A DNA stretch of 64,000 nucleotides from Aestuariimicrobium soli (GCF_051192575.1 NZ_JBPJSQ010000003.1:1-64000); one strand, 5' to 3'. Shown: positions 24,418 to 32,973, counted from the stretch's first letter. Translations and numbers: made by a program. The notes: generated by a model from the sequence alone, not told the origin.

Positions 24418-25347
24418 TCAGAAGCCGATCCAGCCGCGCACCCGGGTCGTCCACTCGGGTGACTGCGGCATCGGCTGCTCGTCGAACCGGGTGACCGGGG
24501 CGGCTCCGCGCACCGACGACACGAACCAGGCGGCGTCGGCGGCGCACACCTGCTCGGGGGTCTGCAGCACCAGTTCGGTCGCCACCCCCTCGGCCTCGGC
24601 CGCCTCGAACAGCACCGCCTGGGTGATGGAGGCGAGCACCCCGGTGCCCTCGATCGGGGTGCTGCGCAGCACCGGACGATCGTCCGCGACCCCGTGCAGG
24701 GTGATCAGCGCCGCATTCGGACCCTCGAGCACGTACCCGTCGGTGCTGGTCAGCAGCACCTCGTCGCACCCGCGGCGGGCCGCCTCCCGCTTGACGGCCA
24801 TGTTGACGCCGTAACTGAGGGTCTTCACCCCGCCCAGCAGCCAGCGGGCGTCTCGGTGGGAGTAGGCGGACGACCCCCGCGACAGCAGGGTGACGCCGAT
24901 GCCGTGGCGCAACCGCAGGGCACCCTCGCTGATCGGGGTGATGGTCAGCGCCTGCGTCGGCGCCGAACCGAAGGACTCCTGGCCGCGGGTCCACATCATC
25001 TTGACGATGGCCTCACCGGGAACGGTCCAGGCCGTGACGGCCTCGTCGATCAGGGCCCGCCAGGTGGGTTCGTCGAGGGGGTCGCCGTCCATGCCGGCGA
25101 TGCTGCGCGCGAACCGGGCCAGATGGCGGTCGAGGTGGTCGACGGTCGAGGTGCCGTCGGGGGCGGTGACCAACCGAGTGGCGTCGAAGACCCCGTCGCC
25201 GCGGGTGAAGCCGAGGTCATCGACGGTGATGACCTCGGCGTCTCGGTCGCCGGGGAGCGGCGCGAGGTGGGGAGGGGTCGCTCCCGAGACGATGCCTCGT
25301 CCGACGATGCTGACCAGTTGAGCTGGGCTGACCAGGTGGGCTGCCAT
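24418..25347 (-). CDS. class IV aminotransferase, probable aminodeoxychorismate lyase
   Basis: 309-residue fold-IV PLP enzyme. LGFTRGDGVFDATRL near residue 50 and the PLP lysine in LLGGVKTLSYGVNMA (about 168-182) are typical, followed by EVLLTSTDGYVLEG and GTGVLASITQAVLFEAA. PabC-type 4-amino-4-deoxychorismate lyase (folate pathway) is most likely; a D-amino acid or branched-chain aminotransferase is the alternative. No pabA or pabB is in the window. A TAGGCT box six bases before the ATG fixes the start. Confidence 0.78.
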   Translation of the reverse strand: MAAHLVSPAQLVSIVGRGIVSGATPPHLAPLPGDRDAEVITVDDLGFTRGDGVFDATRLVTAPDGTSTVDHLDRHLARFARSIAGMDGDPLDEPTWRALIDEAVTAWTVPGEAIVKMMWTRGQESFGSAPTQALTITPISEGALRLRHGIGVTLLSRGSSAYSHRDARWLLGGVKTLSYGVNMAVKREAARRGCDEVLLTSTDGYVLEGPNAALITLHGVADDRPVLRSTPIEGTGVLASITQAVLFEAAEAEGVATELVLQTPEQVCAADAAWFVSSVRGAAPVTRFDEQPMPQSPEWTTRVRGWIGF

Positions 25348-25353
25348 GACGAC

Positions 25354-25359
25354 AGCCTA
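25354..25359 (-). promoter_or_regulatory. -10 box of the PabC-like gene, leaderless type
   Basis: TAGGCT on the minus strand, six bases before the ATG at 25347. It lies 8 bp from the end of the upstream SRPBCC gene. Confidence 0.6.
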
Positions 25360-25366
25360 TGACCGC

Positions 25367-25810
25367 TCAGCTGGCGCGCGCCGCGACCTCTTCGACGAGG
25401 TGCAGGTTGACCAGCCGGTCGACCGTGTCGTGCCAGCCGGTGAGGTAGTCCTGACGGCCGGCGGGCGAGGGCTCGGTCATGGTGTGGGTGATCCGCACGG
25501 CGGTCTTGCGGCCGCGTGGGGTGAACGTGACCCGAACGTGGTCGGTGACGGGCGGGCCGTCGTCCTCCCAGATCCAGCTGAACTCGAGCGCCCCGAACTT
25601 CTCGACCACGATGTAGTCACCGTGCACCCCGATGCCGGCCGCGGCGCTGGCGAAGCGGTAGCGGTGGAACGGGCGCGGGTCGATCTGGTAGGTGGTGTCG
25701 CGCAGGTGCGGCCACCACCACTGTGACAAGCCGTCCTCGGTCGTGCACAGGGTCCACAGGTCCTGGACCGACAGAGGAACGACAACTTCGATGACCATCG
25801 GATCAGTCAT
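25367..25810 (-). CDS. SRPBCC (AHSA1-like) domain protein
   Basis: 147-residue helix-grip protein. The pattern VPLSVQDLWTLCTTEDGLSQWW, GIGVHGDYIVVE, LEFSWIWEDDGPP and the C-terminal GWHDTVDRLVNLHLVEEV is that of Aha1/START-like ligand-binding proteins. The ligand is unknown. The ATG at 25810 follows AAGGGGG. An upstream in-frame extension to 26053 would run through the inverted repeat and is rejected. Confidence 0.75.
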   Translation of the reverse strand: MTDPMVIEVVVPLSVQDLWTLCTTEDGLSQWWWPHLRDTTYQIDPRPFHRYRFASAAAGIGVHGDYIVVEKFGALEFSWIWEDDGPPVTDHVRVTFTPRGRKTAVRITHTMTEPSPAGRQDYLTGWHDTVDRLVNLHLVEEVAARAS

Positions 25811-25998
25811 GACAGGCCCCCTTCGGCTGGTCTCCAGTCTCGTCGCTGGCGGGCGCTGGATCAAGGGGTGCGAGGGACTGCGGGTGTGAATTTCGAGACG
25901 TCCACGGCCTGTCGGCTTGCGGAACCGCTTCTTGCAGCGCTGCAATTCGGCGGCTTTGGGTGGGTCGGGTTTCCTGGCTCTCTGGCGCGCCGGCCCGT

Positions 25999-26064
25999 AT
26001 CTGCCCACCTTTCGTGCATCTGCCGCCTCTGCAAAGGTGGCAGATGCACGCAAGGTGGGCAGAT
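25999..26064. repeat. long intergenic inverted repeat, 26-bp arms
   Basis: Arms 25999-26024 and 26039-26064 match at 25 of 26 positions, with a 14-nt loop. Each arm holds an ATCTGCCCACCTT / GTGCATCTGCC pair. Another GGCAG unit follows at about 26065-26090. The gap 25811-26178 holds no supported gene; apart from this repeat and the terminator at 26115-26152 I see nothing in it. A degenerate relative lies at 11457-11541. Confidence 0.75.
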
Positions 26065-26114
26065 GGCAGCAACGTGGGCAGTCGGCAGGGCGGAGGGGCG
26101 GCCATACAGACGTG

Positions 26115-26152
26115 CGAGACCCCCGGACGACGGCGGTCGTCCGGGGGTCTCG
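26115..26152 (-). terminator. perfect 17-bp hairpin downstream of the YceI gene
   Basis: Arms 26115-26131 and 26136-26152 are perfect complements around a GGCG loop. The stem carries CGGACGA and TCGTCCG, the over-represented heptamer, on both sides. No T run follows. Placed 26 bp after the yceI stop, it is a likely terminator. Confidence 0.7.
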
Positions 26153-26178
26153 TGGTGATCCCGCGAGGCGGGAAGGGG

Positions 26179-26727
26179 TCAGGCGGCCTGCTTGATGGCC
26201 GAGACCTCGAGCTCGAGGGTGATGTCGTCGCTGACCAGCACGCCACCGGTCTCGAGGGCGGCGTTCCAGGTCAGGCCGAAGTCCTTGCGGCTGATCTTGG
26301 TCGAGCCCTCGAAGCCGATGCGCTCGTTGCCGAAGGGGTCGGTGGCGGCGCCGGTGAACTCGAAGGGGATGGTGATCGAGCGGGTCTCGCCCTTGACGGT
26401 GAGGTCACCGGTCACGACCAGGTCGTTGCCCTCGATGGCCACGTTGGTCGAGGAGAAGGTCAGGGTGGGGTGGTTCTCGACGTCGAGGAAGTCGGCGCTC
26501 TTCACGTGACCGTCGCGGCCCTCGTTGCGCGAGTCGAACGAGGCGGCCTGGATGGTGACGTTGATCGAGGCGCTGGCCGGGTTCTGGCCGTCACCCGAGG
26601 CGGTGCCCTCGAACTCGTCGAACGAGCCGCGCACCTTGGTGACCATCGCGTGGCGGGTCACGAAGCCGATGCGGCTGTGGGCGGGGTCGAGAACGAAGGT
26701 GCCGTTGAGGTCGGTGAGAGCGGTCAT
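26179..26727 (-). CDS. YceI-family lipid-binding protein
   Basis: 182 residues with the YceI lipocalin-like beta-barrel: LDPAHSRIGFVTRHAMVTKVRGSF at the start, then SADFLDVENHPTLTFSST and FGLTWNAALETGG. Family members bind isoprenoid or other lipids. No signal peptide is visible, so this copy is cytoplasmic, unlike E. coli YceI. The start follows AAGGAG. A candidate MarR-type operator lies 44 bp upstream (26771-26784). The perfect hairpin at 26115 ends the unit. Confidence 0.85.
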   Translation of the reverse strand: MTALTDLNGTFVLDPAHSRIGFVTRHAMVTKVRGSFDEFEGTASGDGQNPASASINVTIQAASFDSRNEGRDGHVKSADFLDVENHPTLTFSSTNVAIEGNDLVVTGDLTVKGETRSITIPFEFTGAATDPFGNERIGFEGSTKISRKDFGLTWNAALETGGVLVSDDITLELEVSAIKQAA

Positions 26728-26770
26728 GGGGTTCTCCTTGGGAGGTGGGTGGTCGTGACGTTGGAGGGTT

Positions 26771-26784
26771 GTTCAAGTTTCAAC
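26771..26784 (-). promoter_or_regulatory. candidate operator upstream of yceI
   Basis: Imperfect palindrome GTTCAAGTTTCAAC. Such AA/TT-rich inverted sites stand out in this GC-rich sequence and resemble MarR-family operators, which often control yceI. No marR gene is adjacent. Confidence 0.35.
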
Positions 26785-26934
26785 TACCCGAACACAGCCT
26801 AGAACGCCGACGGCGCCCGAGTTTGTTCCCGGGTGAAAAAACTTCTTCAGGTTCGGAGGTGCCGATGAGCGGTCCACCGGCTGACCAGCGGGGTTGAGGG
26901 AATGTCGCCGCGGTTGGTTACCCTCGTAGCTCCC

Positions 26935-28815
26935 ATGACTGATCTCCCCGGGCTCTCGGAGCCGACGCCACCCGACCGCGGGGCAGGAGTGTCGTCCGGG
27001 GCGAGCACCCCCGCGACGGGCGGGCCGGGCGCTGGTGGGGTCGGGCAGGCGTCCGACTTCGACCACCTGTCGCCGGCCTTCCCCGGGCGCGCCCCGTGGG
27101 GCACCGCCAACCGCCTGCGTGCCTGGCAGGCCGAGGCCCTGGGGCAGTACCTCGAGACCAAGCCGCGCGACTTCCTCGCGGTCGCCACCCCCGGCGCCGG
27201 CAAGACCACCTTCGCCCTGCGCGTGGCCGCCGAACTTCTGCACGACCGCACCGTCGAGCGGGTGATCGTCGTCTGCCCGACCGAGCACCTGAAGGTGCAG
27301 TGGGCCGACGCAGCCGCGCGCGCCGGCATCCAGCTCGACCCGGGCATGGGTGGCTCGTCCCGTCGCGGGCGCAGCAAGCAGTACGTGGGCCTGACGGTCA
27401 CCTACGCGGGAGTCGCCGCCAACATGTTCGGCTTCCAGGCGCGCGTGGCGAACTTCCGCACCCTGGTGATTCTGGACGAGGTGCACCACGCGGGCGACGC
27501 CCTCAGTTGGGGTGACGCCATTCGCGACGCGTTCAAGCTGGCCCGCCACCGGCTGATGCTGACGGGCACCCCGTTCCGGTCGGACGACAACCAGATTCCG
27601 TTCGTCACCTACGAGCCCGAGGCCGACGGAGGGCTGCGGTCGCGCGCCGACTACACCTATGGCTACGCCGATGCCCTGCGCGACCACGTGGTTCGTCCAG
27701 TGGTGTTCATGAACTACGGCGGGCCGATGCGCTGGCGCACGAAATCGGGCGAGGAGATCGAGGCCAACCTGTCGGAGGCCCTCACCAAAGACCTGACGGG
27801 CCACGCCTGGCGCACGGCCCTCGACCCGGCCGGCGAGTGGATCCAGTCGGTGTTGGCGGCCGCCGACCACCGACTCACCGAGGTGCGTCGCCACGTGCCT
27901 GATGCGGGCGGCCTGGTGATCTGCACCAATCAGACGGTGGCCCGCGCCTACGCGCGCATTCTCGAAGGCATCACGGGCATGAAGCCCACCGTGGTGCTCT
28001 CGGACACGCCGGGGTCGTCCGCGAAGATCGACGACTTCTCGGCCTCCGAGGAGCGCTGGCTGGTGGCGGTGCGCATGGTCTCCGAGGGGGTCGACGTGCC
28101 GCGGCTGGCGGTGGGGGTCTACGCCACCTCGACCTCGACGCCGCTGTTCTTCGCCCAGGCGGTCGGGCGCTTCGTCCGGGCACGGCGCCGCGGCGAACTG
28201 GCCACCGTGTTCCTGCCCACGGTGCCGATCATCCTCGCCCACGCGACCATGCTCGAGCGGCAGCGCGACCACGTGCTGGGGCGCAAGACCCGCGACGAGG
28301 ACGGGTTGTGGGACGAGTCGCTGGTCGAGCAGGCCAACCAGTCCGAATCGGCCTCGGACGACCTGCTCGGCCAGTTCGAGGCGCTGCAGTCGCGGGCCGC
28401 GTTCGACCACGTGCTGTTCGACACCCAGCAGTACGGCTTCGTGGCGGACGAGGGCGACACCATGACCGGGGTGACGGCCGAGGAGCGCGACTACCTGGGG
28501 TTGCCCGGGCTGCTGGAACCCGATCAGGAGATGGCGGTGCTGCTCGCCGAGCGCCAGCGTCGTCATCTGGCCCGCCGCCAGCGGCAGGAGAAGCGCGAGA
28601 AGGTGCCCGACGAGGTCTCGCTGCACCGGGCGTTGGCCACCCGGCGCAAGGAGCTGAACACGCTGGTCAGCGCGTTCGCGCGCCAGTCCGGACGACCCCA
28701 CTCCCACGTGCACGCCGACCTGCGGCGGGAGTGCGGCGGGCCACCGCTGGCCAAGGCGACCACCGAGCAGGTGGAGGCCAGGATCGAGCGCGTGAAGAAG
28801 TGGTTCGCGGCCTGA
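26935..28815 (+). CDS. DEAD/DEAH-box superfamily II helicase
   Basis: 626 residues. Motif I is ATPGAGKTT (84-92), motif II is DEVH (181-184), motif III-like is LTGTPFRSD, and the second RecA domain has VSEGVDVPRLAVGVYA and QAVGRFVRA (motifs V and VI). The first 50 residues are a disordered Pro/Gly-rich lead and the last 120 are charged helix. This is a widespread actinobacterial helicase whose cellular job I cannot name; nucleic-acid unwinding or repair is inferred. The ATG at 26935 is chosen because translation upstream of it reads through non-coding sequence; no clear ribosome site precedes it. Confidence 0.8.
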   Translation: MTDLPGLSEPTPPDRGAGVSSGASTPATGGPGAGGVGQASDFDHLSPAFPGRAPWGTANRLRAWQAEALGQYLETKPRDFLAVATPGAGKTTFALRVAAELLHDRTVERVIVVCPTEHLKVQWADAAARAGIQLDPGMGGSSRRGRSKQYVGLTVTYAGVAANMFGFQARVANFRTLVILDEVHHAGDALSWGDAIRDAFKLARHRLMLTGTPFRSDDNQIPFVTYEPEADGGLRSRADYTYGYADALRDHVVRPVVFMNYGGPMRWRTKSGEEIEANLSEALTKDLTGHAWRTALDPAGEWIQSVLAAADHRLTEVRRHVPDAGGLVICTNQTVARAYARILEGITGMKPTVVLSDTPGSSAKIDDFSASEERWLVAVRMVSEGVDVPRLAVGVYATSTSTPLFFAQAVGRFVRARRRGELATVFLPTVPIILAHATMLERQRDHVLGRKTRDEDGLWDESLVEQANQSESASDDLLGQFEALQSRAAFDHVLFDTQQYGFVADEGDTMTGVTAEERDYLGLPGLLEPDQEMAVLLAERQRRHLARRQRQEKREKVPDEVSLHRALATRRKELNTLVSAFARQSGRPHSHVHADLRRECGGPPLAKATTEQVEARIERVKKWFAA

Positions 28816-28818
28816 GCG

Positions 28819-29607
28819 TCAGACCGACAGGCGCACCGTGGTGGCGTTGGACTCGCCGGCCATCGTGAAGGCCAGCTGGAACCCGCCGTAGCGGCTCACC
28901 TGGGCGGGGTCCTCCGACCAGAAGAACAGGCGCAGGCCCGTGGTCGTGGGCAGATCGTACTGCTCGAGCAGCAGCATGATCTCCGGTCCCGCGGCCCAGG
29001 TGAGCATCACGTTCTGGGCGCCGGTCGGCAGCAGCAGTCCGTAATGGTTGCGGCCCCCGATCGGCTCGGTGGAGGCCATCACCTCTGATCCGACCACCGT
29101 CTGGGTGGGCGTGCCGAGGGCCCAGGACCCGTGGCGCAGGGACGATCGGGCGCTCAGGTCCCACCACTCCCAGCCCTCGGCCACCATCATGAACCCGAGG
29201 TTGCCGGTGACCCGGTACAGGGTGCCGACGGCCGGCAGGCCCGAGGTCGGCCAGCCTCGGGCCCCCGCGTCGCCCGACGACCCCTGAGCTGGGCTGGGGT
29301 CGGGGTCGCCGCTGTTGGGCGGGGGTGCAGTGGGGGCATCGGCGGAGGAGTTGATGGTGGGGCCGCCGCTCGGGGTTTCGAGGGGGGTGGTGACGGGTCC
29401 TGCCGGGACGGCCGGCTGGCCGGAGAGCTGCTGCCAGAGGGTGACCCCCGCGGTGCCGAGGGCGGCCACGCCGAGGGTGCCGCCGGCCAGCGTGAGCACG
29501 TCGCGGCGGGTCTTGCGGCCCTGTGCCGCGCGGACGACGACGTCGGGGTCGAAGGGCTCGGGTTCGTCCAGTCGCGCGAAGCGTTCGCGCAGGTCGGTGT
29601 CGCTCAT
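28819..29607 (-). CDS. membrane-anchored partner of the SigE-type sigma factor
   Basis: 262 residues. The N-terminal 45 residues are charged (DLRERFARLDEPEPFDPD), one membrane helix follows (DVLTLAGGTLGVAALGTAGVTLW), then a Pro/Ser/Thr-rich linker and a folded extracytoplasmic domain with many Trp. The gene overlaps the sigma gene (ATGA), the usual place of an anti-sigma factor, so sigma control is inferred; no zinc anti-sigma motif is present. The C-terminal domain is not recognised. It ends 3 bp from the helicase gene, convergent. Confidence 0.65.
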   Translation of the reverse strand: MSDTDLRERFARLDEPEPFDPDVVVRAAQGRKTRRDVLTLAGGTLGVAALGTAGVTLWQQLSGQPAVPAGPVTTPLETPSGGPTINSSADAPTAPPPNSGDPDPSPAQGSSGDAGARGWPTSGLPAVGTLYRVTGNLGFMMVAEGWEWWDLSARSSLRHGSWALGTPTQTVVGSEVMASTEPIGGRNHYGLLLPTGAQNVMLTWAAGPEIMLLLEQYDLPTTTGLRLFFWSEDPAQVSRYGGFQLAFTMAGESNATTVRLSV

Positions 29608-30125
29608 CGGAGGACTCCTTCGGTGGTGGTGACGGGTGAGGCGAGGGTGCGCAGCCGGTCAAGGGCGCGGGAGCAGGTCGACTTCACGGTGCCGCGCGGA
29701 ATCCCCAGGGCGGTGGCGGTGTCGGCCTCGGAGAGGTCTTCGAGGTAGCGCAGCACGATGACGGCGCGTTCCTTGGCGGTGAGCCCGGTGAGCAGGTGTT
29801 GCACCCAGAGCTGGTCGTCGACGGCACCGGTGCCCGAGGGGGACGAGGGCTGATCCGCGGATCGGTCCTCGTCCGGCAGTGGTTGCTCGGTGATCCGGCG
29901 GCGTCGGTGGCGGTCGATGGTCAGGTTGACCAGCACGGTGCGGGTCCAGGCCATCGGGTCGGGGTTGTCGAGCCTGCCCCAGTGCAGCCAGGTGCGCTCG
30001 AGCGCCTCCTGCACGAGGTCGTCGGCCAACCCGTGATCGGCGGTCAGGGTGCGCGCGATCAGGCGTAGTCGTCCCGAGCGGGTGCGCACGAAGTGCGCGT
30101 ACTCGTCGAGCGAGGGTCGTGCCAT
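29604..30125 (-). CDS. SigE-family ECF RNA polymerase sigma factor
   Basis: 173 residues of the SigE (TIGR02983-like) group of extracytoplasmic function sigma factors. Region 2 contains ADDLVQEALERTWLHWGRLDNPDPMAWTRTVLVN; region 4 contains LTAKERAVIVLRYLEDLSEADTATALGIPRGTVKSTCSRALDRLR with its helix-turn-helix. The ATG at 30125 has a GGGAGAG site. It is followed by an overlapping membrane protein gene, a probable regulator. The target genes are unknown. Confidence 0.88.
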   Translation of the reverse strand: MARPSLDEYAHFVRTRSGRLRLIARTLTADHGLADDLVQEALERTWLHWGRLDNPDPMAWTRTVLVNLTIDRHRRRRITEQPLPDEDRSADQPSSPSGTGAVDDQLWVQHLLTGLTAKERAVIVLRYLEDLSEADTATALGIPRGTVKSTCSRALDRLRTLASPVTTTEGVLR

Positions 30126-30224
30126 GGTGGCTCTCCCGGGAAGGTGGTGGATGGGACACCCGTGAATACGTCGATCATGGTGGGCGCGGTTCGCTCGGAT
30201 CCGGAAAATGTCGCAGGTGCCGCC

Positions 30225-30230
30225 TAGGGT
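30225..30230 (+). promoter_or_regulatory. -10 box of the gene at 30238, leaderless type
   Basis: TAGGGT seven bases before the ATG. Confidence 0.6.
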
Positions 30231-30237
30231 CGACGTC

Positions 30238-31050
30238 ATGACCGATCAGCACACCCGCCCCTCCCGGGACATCGATCCGTTCACCGTCATCGACACCGAG
30301 GGTGCCCGCTTCGCCGCGGTGCTCGCCGGCTGCGACCTCGACGCGCCGGTGCCCACCTGCCCGGGGTGGAGTGGCCGCGACCTGCTCAAACACGTCATCG
30401 AGGTGCACGACTTCTGGGCCGCCGTGGTCGGTGACGGCCTGATGGGTGACGCCGTCGGTGATTACGAAGACAAGCGTGCCCCGATCGACGGAGACGCCGA
30501 TGAGTTGCTGCGCCAGCGCGAGGAGGCCACCGGACGACTGGTCGCCGCCCTGCGCAAGCGGCAGCCGGACGAGGAGGCCTGGAGCTGGTTCGAGCCCGAT
30601 CAGACGGTCGACTTCTCGCGCCGCATGCAGACCCAGGAGATCACGCTGCACCGGGTCGACGCCGAACTCACGGCGGGGGTCGAGCTCTCGCCGATCGCGG
30701 ACGACGTGGCCGCCGCCGGTGTCGATCACGTGCTCGACGTGATGTTGGAATGGGTGCCCGATTCGGCCGAGATCACTCCCACCGGGGTGATCGAACTGCG
30801 CGCCACCGACACCGGTGAATCATGGCTGCTGGAGCTGTACCGCTGGAACGGAACCGCCTGGGGTTCTGAGTTCCGCGACCAGATCGGTGGACGAAGGGCC
30901 CCCGCCGGCGCCGAGCCCGTGGCCCTGGTGGCGGGCCCGGTGCAGCAGCTCGACCTGACGATCTGGTCGCGCCCGAGCGAGGTGGAGCAGTCCGGGGACG
31001 AAGCCGCCCTCGCCGAGCTGCGGGCCTTGCTGGAGTTCGGCATCCAGTGA
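30238..31050 (+). CDS. maleylpyruvate-isomerase-family mycothiol-dependent protein
   Basis: 270 residues with a DinB-like four-helix MDMPI N-terminal domain and a smaller C-terminal domain. The metal ligands of the family are visible: H52 in LLKHVIEVH, and E134 and H138 in QTQEITLHRVDAEL. CPGWSGRDLL (about 41-50) is the usual lead-in. Members use mycothiol as cofactor or co-substrate, which ties this gene to the MshA-MshB-like fusion and the PIG-L protein. The reaction is unknown; true maleylpyruvate isomerase is unlikely without a gentisate cluster. Confidence 0.8.
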   Translation: MTDQHTRPSRDIDPFTVIDTEGARFAAVLAGCDLDAPVPTCPGWSGRDLLKHVIEVHDFWAAVVGDGLMGDAVGDYEDKRAPIDGDADELLRQREEATGRLVAALRKRQPDEEAWSWFEPDQTVDFSRRMQTQEITLHRVDAELTAGVELSPIADDVAAAGVDHVLDVMLEWVPDSAEITPTGVIELRATDTGESWLLELYRWNGTAWGSEFRDQIGGRRAPAGAEPVALVAGPVQQLDLTIWSRPSEVEQSGDEAALAELRALLEFGIQ

Positions 31051-31069
31051 CGACCCGCGCGGCTGGGGG

Positions 31070-31699
31070 TCAGCTGCCGGCCAGGGCCGCCACGATCGAG
31101 ACCACCAGAATGAACACCGGGATGCCGATCACCAGGCCGAGCAGCAGGCCCAGCCCCTTCTTCTTCTGAGGTTCGTGGCCGATGTTGCCGGTGGTGAACT
31201 GGTGGAACGGTGCGGCGTAGTACACCGGCACGTGCTCACCCGGGCCAACCTGCAGGTCGAGCTCGGCCTGGCCGTAGGCGCGCATCCAGTGACCCACCAC
31301 CGAGATGTGGTGGGGGCCCGAAGGCACGGGAATGGTGTTCAGGCCGTAGCGGGCATTGACCCGATGGCCATCGATGGTCAGCGTCGGCACCACCATGCTC
31401 GAGGTGAACGCGTTGCCCTGCATCGTGAACTCGATGAAGCCCTGGTCGGTGGGGGCCATGGACTGCTGGGGAGGCTGATTCGCGTACTGCCCCTGCGGGT
31501 ACTGGGCCTGCGGGTACTGGGTTTGCGGGTACTGGGTTTGCGGGTACTGGGTTTGCGGGTACTGGGCCTGGCCGTACTGCTGGGGCTGCCCATACTGGGT
31601 CTGCTGGCCGTACTGCTGAGCCTGCTGCCCGGGCTGGGACTGCTGGCCGTACTGCTGGTTCGGGTCGGGCTGTCCCCACCCCTGCTGCTGGTTCGTCAC
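31070..31699 (-). CDS. Gln/Tyr/Pro-repeat membrane protein
   Basis: 209 residues. Residues 1-80 are low complexity, first QQYGQQ-type repeats, then QYPQT units repeated in tandem (DNA repeat at 31485-31574). Residues 85-170 form a beta-rich domain (IEFTMQGNAFTSSMV, then ISVVGHWMRAYGQAELDL). A C-terminal membrane helix (LGLLLGLVIGIPVFILVVSIVAALAG) anchors it. It resembles actinobacterial proteins with a Pro/Gln-rich tail and a single helix; function unknown. The GTG start is backed by a TAGGGT box. It converges on the mycothiol-family gene at 19 bp. Confidence 0.65.
   Translation of the reverse strand: MTNQQQGWGQPDPNQQYGQQSQPGQQAQQYGQQTQYGQPQQYGQAQYPQTQYPQTQYPQTQYPQAQYPQGQYANQPPQQSMAPTDQGFIEFTMQGNAFTSSMVVPTLTIDGHRVNARYGLNTIPVPSGPHHISVVGHWMRAYGQAELDLQVGPGEHVPVYYAAPFHQFTTGNIGHEPQKKKGLGLLLGLVIGIPVFILVVSIVAALAGS
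31485..31574. repeat. 15-bp tandem repeat inside the Gln/Tyr/Pro-repeat gene
   Basis: Six consecutive 15-bp units of the TACTGGGTTTGCGGG type; the three at 31515-31559 are identical. Units encode QYPQT on the minus strand. Copy number is likely to vary between strains. Confidence 0.85.
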
Positions 31700-31705
31700 A
31701 GCTGA

Positions 31706-31711
31706 ACCCTA
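31706..31711 (-). promoter_or_regulatory. -10 box of the Gln/Tyr/Pro-repeat gene, leaderless type
   Basis: TAGGGT on the minus strand, six bases before the GTG at 31699. Confidence 0.6.
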
Positions 31712-31803
31712 TTCCCTGAGCCGGTTCGCCCCGTCTGCGCCTGTGGATGATCTCGACACGGCCGCAGGCGGACTACTCGATCAGCGATGGCTGGGGGCGC
31801 CGA

Positions 31804-32853
31804 TCAGAACGTCGAGGTGTCGATCACGTAGCGGTAGCGCACCTGCGACGCCACCACCTTGTCGTAGGCCTCGGTGATCTGCTCGCCCGAGATCACCTCG
31901 ACCCGCGGGGCCAGCCCGTGCTCGGCGCAGAAGTCCAGCATCTCCTGGGTCTCGGCGATGCCGCCGATGTTCGAACCCGCGATGATCTTGTTCCCGTTGC
32001 AGAGCGCACCGAAGGCGACCTTGACCGGTTCCTCGGGCAGACCGACGTTCACCAGCGCCCCGCCCACCTTGAGCATCGGCAGCAGGTCGGCGACCGTGTC
32101 GGCGTTCGAAACCGTGGTCAGCACGACGTCGAAGCGCGCCTTGAGGGCGTCCTTGGTGGCCGGGTCGCTCATCGCGAAGTAGTCCTTGGCGCCGAACGCG
32201 AGGCCGTCGGCCTGCTTGCTCATGGTCTGGCTGATCACCGTCACGTCGGCGCCCAGGGCCGCGGCGATCTGCACGCCCATGTGCCCGAGACCACCCATGC
32301 CCACCACGGCAACCTTCGTGCCCGGGCCGGCGCCCCAGCGCTTGAGGGGGGAGTAGGTGGTGATGCCCGCGCACATCAGCGGGGCGGCGGCCTCGAACGG
32401 AATCTCGTCCGGAATGCGGCAGACGTAGTTCTGCTCGACGGTGATGCCCTGCGAGTACCCGCCGTCGGTCTTCTTGCCGTCGCGGCCGGTGTCGCCGTAG
32501 GTCCAGACGGTGGGTCGATCGGTGGACGAACAGAACTGCTCCTGGCCGCCGACGCAGTACTCGCACTCGCCGCACGAGTCGACGAAGCAGCCCACGCCGA
32601 CCTTGTCGCCGACCTGGAACTTCGTCACCTCGGAGCCGATCTGGGTGACGATGCCGGCCAGCTCGTGGCCAGGCACGAGCGGGAAGTCGACCGGGCCCCA
32701 CTCCTCGCGCACGGTGTGGATGTCGGAGTGACAGATGCCCGCGTACTTCACCTCGAAGAAGACCTCGGTGGGGCCGGGCTCGCGGCGCTCGATGGTGACC
32801 TTCTCGAAGATCCCGTCCTTCGACGGCGCGGCGTAAGCAAGAACCTGTGGCAT
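31804..32853 (-). CDS. zinc-dependent NAD(P) alcohol dehydrogenase
   Basis: 349-residue medium-chain dehydrogenase of the cinnamyl-alcohol/YahK-like group. The catalytic zinc site is GICHSDIHTV with GHELAG; the structural zinc site has four Cys (CGECEYCVGGQEQFC). Coenzyme binding is by VVGMGGLGHMGVQIA. It reduces aldehydes or oxidises alcohols; NADPH preference is usual for this group. The ATG at 32853 follows TGGAG, better than the GTG/ATG four codons earlier. It is divergent from the isomerase gene at 33033, with two hairpins between. Confidence 0.9.
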   Translation of the reverse strand: MPQVLAYAAPSKDGIFEKVTIERREPGPTEVFFEVKYAGICHSDIHTVREEWGPVDFPLVPGHELAGIVTQIGSEVTKFQVGDKVGVGCFVDSCGECEYCVGGQEQFCSSTDRPTVWTYGDTGRDGKKTDGGYSQGITVEQNYVCRIPDEIPFEAAAPLMCAGITTYSPLKRWGAGPGTKVAVVGMGGLGHMGVQIAAALGADVTVISQTMSKQADGLAFGAKDYFAMSDPATKDALKARFDVVLTTVSNADTVADLLPMLKVGGALVNVGLPEEPVKVAFGALCNGNKIIAGSNIGGIAETQEMLDFCAEHGLAPRVEVISGEQITEAYDKVVASQVRYRYVIDTSTF

Positions 32854-32900
32854 GGCTCCATCCAAGCAGCCCCGTCAACTCGAGACCCGGCGCCCCCACG

Positions 32901-32971
32901 CCAATCGGGGCAGCCAGGAGGCCCGTTGGGATCTTTTCGATCACAAACCCCCGCGTGGCTGCCCCAGTTGG
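32901..32971. promoter_or_regulatory. inverted repeat in the divergent region
   Basis: Arms 32901-32916 and 32956-32971 match at 14 of 16 positions around a 39-nt loop. The loop has an inner GATC/GATC stem. It could be an operator shared by the two divergent genes, or an element end. Confidence 0.4.
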
Positions 32972-32973
32972 CG

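Noticed and set aside
25803..26246. Open frames in the gap between the SRPBCC and yceI genes
   Set aside because: They read through an inverted repeat and a terminator and show no protein-like composition or conserved motif.
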